From Methylobacterium terricola (GTDB taxonomy: Bacteria > Pseudomonadota > Alphaproteobacteria > Rhizobiales > Beijerinckiaceae): DNA of 36,896 bases. Shown here in pieces: positions 33,212 to 36,896 of this stretch (its first letter is position 1; each line of letters opens with the position of its first letter). The stretch spans positions 1 to 36,896 of the forward strand of contig NZ_VDDA01000039.1 of assembly GCF_006151805.1 (NCBI RefSeq), written 5' to 3'. The notes under the pieces are model-generated. The model was not told the origin of the DNA. It saw only the letters and a list, made by a program, of their open reading frames with translations, and ran no database searches. A program made the translations under genes and the position numbers.

Positions 33212-34255
33212 GTGAGGCCGAACCGGATCATCGCCGCCGCGCTCGCCGCCACCCTGGCCACGGCCCTGCCGGCCGCCGCCGACGAGGTGGTGATCGCCAC
33301 CACCGGCGGGCTGATGCGCAACACCCTCGAGAAGCTGATCTACCGGCCCTTCGCCAAGGCGACCGGGACCGAGATCGTGCCCTTCGACATCGAGGTGCCG
33401 GACCAGTGGGCCCGCGCCGAGGGCATGGTGCGGACGAAGCGCGTCGAGTTCGACATCGTCACGGCGACCGGGCCCGACCTCGTCAGCCGCGCCGACATGC
33501 TGATGGACATCCCCTGCGGCGAGCTCGCCCACATCAAGGCTTACGCGCTGCCGGGCGCCTGCCAGCCGAAGGGCGTGGCGCGCACCACCGGCGGCATGGT
33601 GCTGACCTACAACAAGACCGCGTTCGGCGGCCGCGCCCCGAAGGGCTGGGCCGATTTCTGGAACGTGACCGACTTTCCCGGGCCCCGCGGCCTGCCGGAT
33701 ACCGGCGACCGCGACTGGTGGGTGCCCGCGGTGGCCCTGCTGGCCGACGGCGTGCCGAAGGACAAGCTGTTCCCCCTCGACCTCGACCGCGCCTATGCCA
33801 AGCTCGATGCGATCCGGCCCCACGTCGCGGTGTGGTGGAAGACCGGCAACCAGGTCCAGCAGATCATGCGCGACGGCGAGGTGGTGATGACCATGTCCTA
33901 TTCGGGCCGGTCGCTCGCCACGATCAAGGACGGCGCGCCCTTCGCCATGGCCTGGGACGGGGCGTTGCGCGACACCGGCTACTTCGCGATCCTCAAGGGC
34001 GCGCCGAACCCGAAGGGCGCGCTGGCATTCGTCGACTACTTCTACCAAGTGTCCGAGAGCCACCCCGCCTTCATGCGCGCGGTCGGCTACGCGACGTCCT
34101 CGACGAAGGGCCTCGCCGGCCTGCCCGAGGACGAGCAAAAGCTGTTCGCGACCTATCCGGCGAATTATGCCGGCCTCGTCGACCCGGATTTCAAGTGGAT
34201 CGGCGACAACCGCGAGCGCTTGCGCGCGCGCTGGACGGCGTGGCTGACGAAGTAG
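33212..34255 (+). CDS. Periplasmic solute-binding protein, PotD/Fe(III)-type
   Basis: The product is 347 aa from GTG 33212, chosen for its GGAG site and because it gives a signal peptide (IIAAALAATLATALPAAA, cut before DEVV). The mature protein has the type-II binding fold: VVIATTGGLMRNTLEKLIYR, FDIVTATGPDLVSRADM, GGMVLTYNKTAF, WADFWNVTDFPGPRGLP, VWWKTGNQVQQIMRDGEVVM and PKGALAFVDYFYQ. The family carries polyamines, thiamine, iron or organic anions; the solute is not readable here. It is the last of four importer genes, all read rightward. Confidence 0.92.
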   Translation: MRPNRIIAAALAATLATALPAAADEVVIATTGGLMRNTLEKLIYRPFAKATGTEIVPFDIEVPDQWARAEGMVRTKRVEFDIVTATGPDLVSRADMLMDIPCGELAHIKAYALPGACQPKGVARTTGGMVLTYNKTAFGGRAPKGWADFWNVTDFPGPRGLPDTGDRDWWVPAVALLADGVPKDKLFPLDLDRAYAKLDAIRPHVAVWWKTGNQVQQIMRDGEVVMTMSYSGRSLATIKDGAPFAMAWDGALRDTGYFAILKGAPNPKGALAFVDYFYQVSESHPAFMRAVGYATSSTKGLAGLPEDEQKLFATYPANYAGLVDPDFKWIGDNRERLRARWTAWLTK

Positions 34256-34589
34256 CGTCGTCGGGCGGCCGCGGGGCGACGCCGTCGGCGCGGCGCCCAC
34301 CGGCCCCGTAATGTCGGGGGCCGCGCAGCCGAGCCGGGAACGAGGAGGCGGACATCCAGCCCGTCACGGTCGATCAGGCAGGCCCCATGGCGGATGCCGG
34401 AGCCGATTCGATGGATCACGATCGAGCGCCACCCAACCGCGGCGGTCCGGGACCGCGCAAGCGGAGCCTCGGATCCGGGTGCTCGGGTCGTCGAGGACGA
34501 CCCGGACGGCGTTCCGGACCCATCCGCGGCGCCGGACGGACGAGGCGGGCGTCGAGACGGTCGCGCAGGCTCCTACCTCACGGGACGTC
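34256..34589. other. 334-base non-coding gap
   Basis: A stem GCGTCG (34255-34260)/CGACGC (34277-34282) begins at the binding-protein stop and could be a weak terminator. Beyond it nothing is recognised; open frames that cross this gap (for example plus-strand 34394 onward) lack family features and run into the kinase gene in another frame. Confidence 0.5.
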
Positions 34590-35837
34590 ATGATGCAGCT
34601 CGGGATCATCGCGGACGACCTCACCGGCGCGGTGATGGTCGCCGGCACCATCGAGGCCGCCGGGATCGCCGCCCCGGTCCTGCTGGACGGCAGCGCCCCC
34701 GACGGGGCCGGATCCGGCCTCGTCGTCTATGCGACGCGCACCCGCCTCGCGCCGGCGGCGGAGGCGGTCGCCGAGGTCGCGCGGCTCGCCGACCGGCTCG
34801 ACGCGGCGGGCTGCGCCCAGGTCGCCTACAAGGCCTGCGCCACCTTCGATTCGACCGATGCCGGCAATATCGGGCCGGTCGCCGACCTGCTCGCCCTCCG
34901 CTACGGCCAGCGCCCGCTGCTGCTGAGCGCCGGGCTGCCGCGCTTCGGCACCACGGTGCATCAGGGCTACCTGTTCTATCGCGGGCGGCTGGTCACGGAA
35001 TCGATCAAGCGCTTCGACCCGGTGACGCCGATGAGTGATCCCGACCTCGTGCGCAGCCTCGGCCGGCAGACGCGGGCCCGCGTGGTGTCGCTGTCGCATC
35101 GCTGGCTGGCAGCCGGGCTGGAGGCCGCCCGGGCGGAGCTGAGCGACCTCGCCGCCGAGGGGGCCGAGATGGTGCTGCTGGATTGCAGCGACGAAGCCGA
35201 CGCCGCGACGGGCGCGCGGCTTGCCCGCGACGACCGCGCCACGATCGGCAGCGATCCCCACATCGTCGCCCTGGCGCTCCTGCGGGGAACCCGGTCCGAG
35301 GAGACGCGCCCGCGCCCCGTCGACGGGCCCGGCGCGGTGCTGGTCGGCAGCGTCGGGCCGGTGGCGCGGGCGCAGGCCGCCGCCTTCGCGGCCGAGGATC
35401 CGGTCCTGATCCTCGACATCGCCGACGACCGGCCCGAGCCGGCGCTGGTCGCCGAGGCCCTCGATTGGGCGACCGGGCGGATCGGCGAGCGGCCCCTTGC
35501 CGTCGCGACGCGGGGCGAGGCCGAGGCGGTCGCGCAGGCCCAGGCGCGGTACGGCGCGATGGGCGCGGCGCGCCGGGCCGAGCGGGTGCTCGGCGCCGTC
35601 GCCGCCGGTCTCGTCGCCCGCGGCGTGCGCCGCCTCGTCGTCTCGGGCGGCGAGACCTCGGGCGCCGTCGCGACCGCCCTCGGGATCGCCCGGGTGCGGG
35701 CGCTGCCGGACGGCGCCCTCGGCGGCGGCTTCTGCCGCGCCGAGGCGCCGGTGCCGCTGTCGCTGCTCCTCAAGCCCGGCAAGCTCGGCGCCGACACGAT
35801 CTTCCACGATGCGCTTGCGTCGATGCGGGATCGATGA
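34590..35837 (+). CDS. Four-carbon acid sugar kinase family protein (OtnK/DUF1537-like)
   Basis: The product is 415 aa from ATG 34590; a second ATG follows directly. The N-terminal domain begins LGIIADDLTGAVMVAG, the family's aspartate-rich signature, with KACATFDSTDAGNIG and QRPLLLSAGLPRFGTTVHQG; the C-terminal nucleotide-binding domain shows LVGSVGPVARAQ, LVVSGGETSGAVATAL and LLKPGKLGADTIFHDAL. Known members phosphorylate 3-oxo-tetronate or D-threonate in acid-sugar breakdown, usually beside a class-II aldolase and a dehydrogenase. Neither partner is here, so assignment to that pathway is uncertain. It may be transcribed with the TetR gene 19 bases downstream. Confidence 0.9.
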   Translation: MMQLGIIADDLTGAVMVAGTIEAAGIAAPVLLDGSAPDGAGSGLVVYATRTRLAPAAEAVAEVARLADRLDAAGCAQVAYKACATFDSTDAGNIGPVADLLALRYGQRPLLLSAGLPRFGTTVHQGYLFYRGRLVTESIKRFDPVTPMSDPDLVRSLGRQTRARVVSLSHRWLAAGLEAARAELSDLAAEGAEMVLLDCSDEADAATGARLARDDRATIGSDPHIVALALLRGTRSEETRPRPVDGPGAVLVGSVGPVARAQAAAFAAEDPVLILDIADDRPEPALVAEALDWATGRIGERPLAVATRGEAEAVAQAQARYGAMGAARRAERVLGAVAAGLVARGVRRLVVSGGETSGAVATALGIARVRALPDGALGGGFCRAEAPVPLSLLLKPGKLGADTIFHDALASMRDR

Positions 35838-35856
35838 CCCAATCGGACCGGCCGGA

Positions 35857-36615
35857 ATGTCCCGGCGCCAGGGTGCGTACCAGCCCGTGACGGAACAGGA
35901 ACCGACGGTCGGACAGGCCACCCGGCCGATGCGCCGGCGCGGCCAGGCACGCGCCGCCCTCATCCTGGATGCGACCGAGGGCCTGCTGGCCGAGCGCAGC
36001 GCCGGGGACATCAGCCTGGCCGACATCGCCGCCGCCTCCGGCGTGCCGCTGCCCTCGGTCTACCACTTCTTTCCCAACCGCAACGCGGCCTTCGTGGCCC
36101 TGGCCCTGCGCTTCAACGAGGAGATCTACCGGCGCTCGGTCGAGGTGCTCACCGATCCCGAACCCCAGACCTGGCAGGAGCTGCTGGAGCGCAAGCACCG
36201 CCGCGCCGCCGAGTTCCAGAACGGGCGGCCGGCCGCCCTGAGGCTGTTCCTCGGCGCCGGCGTCAGCGTGGCGGTGCGCAACGCCGACTTCACCGGCAAT
36301 GCCCGCATCGCGCTCAGCCGTGCCCGGATGTTCGAGGCCTATTTCCAGATGCCGCCGCTCCCCGGCTTCGTCACCTCGCTGGAGATCGCGGCCGCGGCGA
36401 TGGACGGCGTCTGGGCCCTGTCCTACGGCCGCCACGGCCGCATCACCGAGGAGTATCGCCGGGAGGCGACCGCGGCGACGATCGCCTACCTGCGGCGGCT
36501 CCTGCCCGAATTCCTGCCCCGACGGCCGCTCGATCCGGCGATGCTCGCCCGGATCGAGGTTTCGCCGTCGGAGGTCTCCCTCTGGATGACGGGAGGGACG
36601 GCGCCCGATTCGTGA
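35857..36615 (+). CDS. TetR-family transcriptional regulator
   Basis: The product is 252 aa from ATG 35857; GTG 35887, 10 codons later, is an alternative. The DNA-binding domain occupies ~residues 28-75: AALILDATEGLLAERSAGDI, then the helix-turn-helix SLADIAAASGVPLPSVYHFF and PNRNAAFVALAL. The remaining ~170 residues are helical, with an effector region of no recognised subgroup. It follows the kinase by 19 bases and may control the importer-kinase genes; the repeat pair near 30155 is one possible target (inference). Confidence 0.9.
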   Translation: MSRRQGAYQPVTEQEPTVGQATRPMRRRGQARAALILDATEGLLAERSAGDISLADIAAASGVPLPSVYHFFPNRNAAFVALALRFNEEIYRRSVEVLTDPEPQTWQELLERKHRRAAEFQNGRPAALRLFLGAGVSVAVRNADFTGNARIALSRARMFEAYFQMPPLPGFVTSLEIAAAAMDGVWALSYGRHGRITEEYRREATAATIAYLRRLLPEFLPRRPLDPAMLARIEVSPSEVSLWMTGGTAPDS

Positions 36616-36642
36616 GGCGGGCCTCCGTCGTGGCGGGGGCCG

Positions 36643-36666
36643 CCTGCGCCCGCCGACCGGCGCAGG
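36643..36666. terminator. Hairpin between convergent genes
   Basis: CCTGCGCC (36643-36650) and GGCGCAGG (36659-36666) form a perfect 8-bp stem with an 8-base loop, midway between the TetR stop and the secretion-gene stop. It probably ends transcription from both sides. Confidence 0.5.
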
Positions 36667-36706
36667 GCCGAGGGATCGCGGCCGACGCCGTCACCGACCA
36701 CGCCCC

Positions 36707-36896
36707 TCACCGCTCATGCCCCGCCGTCGAGGTGGTCTCCCGCACCGGCGACAGCAGGTAGTCGATCACCCGCCGCCGCCCGGTCCGGATCTCCACCGTC
36801 GCGGTCATGCCGGGGGTGAGCGCCACGTCCTTGCCGTCGGCCTTGATGAACGTCTGCGACAAGGCCACCGTCACCGGGAAGATCAGGTTCTGGGTC
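36707..36896 (-). CDS. HlyD-family type I secretion membrane-fusion protein, C-terminal part
   Basis: Only the last 62 codons are in the window; the gene runs off the right edge. Translated from the minus strand they include VALTPGMTATVEIRTGRRRV and IDYLLSPVRETT, the standard C-terminal end of HlyD/PrtE-type periplasmic adaptors that bridge an inner-membrane ABC exporter and TolC. The usual partner ABC exporter is expected outside the window. No link to the catabolic genes is apparent. Confidence 0.85.
   Translation of the reverse strand, partial: TQNLIFPVTVALSQTFIKADGKDVALTPGMTATVEIRTGRRRVIDYLLSPVRETTSTAGHER

Noticed and set aside
34394..35038. Plus-strand frame starting before the kinase
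   Set aside because: It enters the kinase gene in another frame and becomes Arg/Gly-rich shadow sequence.

Overview
The window is GC-rich, alphaproteobacterial DNA. It opens with the 3' end of a 23S rRNA gene and a complete 5S rRNA. The rRNA sequences, the base composition and the gene content fit Methylobacterium or a close relative in Methylobacteriaceae; this is an inference from recognised sequence character, not a database match. After the rRNA operon the region is a dense block of accessory catabolic and transport operons. It holds no tRNA, CRISPR array or intact insertion sequence that I can see.

Layout. (1) 1-1970: end of the rRNA operon, an outer-membrane beta-barrel protein, and a lone ModE-type HTH regulator. 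(2) 10822 down to 2078, minus strand: a seven-gene operon with a complete Opp/Dpp-type ABC importer (two permeases, binding protein, two ATPases) followed by two different amidohydrolases. It is preceded by a near-consensus sigma-54 promoter with upstream dyads. (3) 13759 down to 11106, minus strand: a DUF917 (S-methyl-thiohydantoin-desulfurase-like) gene overlapping a hydantoinase/oxoprolinase-A gene. Read divergently from it is a gene for an AroM-family domain fused to a LuxR-type DNA-binding domain. (4) 15.1-18.2 kb: an AT-edged block with a methyl-accepting chemotaxis protein and an orphan sugar-type binding protein. (5) 18799-24784, plus strand: an AroM-family gene heading a second complete Opp/Dpp-type importer. 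(6) 29689 down to 24896, minus strand: an aminotransferase of the glutamate-1-semialdehyde type, a dimethylformamidase-large-subunit-like protein, and a flavin monooxygenase with a SnoaL-like N-terminal domain. (7) 30225-36615, plus strand: a Pot-type ABC importer (ATPase, two permeases, binding protein), a four-carbon acid-sugar kinase and a TetR-type regulator. The window ends inside a type I secretion membrane-fusion gene.

How it may work together. Three importers bring in small, probably amide- or peptide-like solutes. Hydrolases that attack cyclic or linear amides (two amidohydrolases, hydantoinase-A/DUF917, the dimethylformamidase-like protein) and an aminotransferase could open and deaminate them. 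The most unusual element is the AroM-LuxR fusion at 13852. Its AroM domain keeps the GQSPR signature but has Ser at both positions where the neighbouring stand-alone AroM has Cys. I read it as a small-molecule sensor derived from an Asp/Glu/hydantoin-racemase-like fold, controlling the divergent DUF917-hydantoinase operon and possibly the aroM-importer operon. The substrate is not identifiable from sequence.
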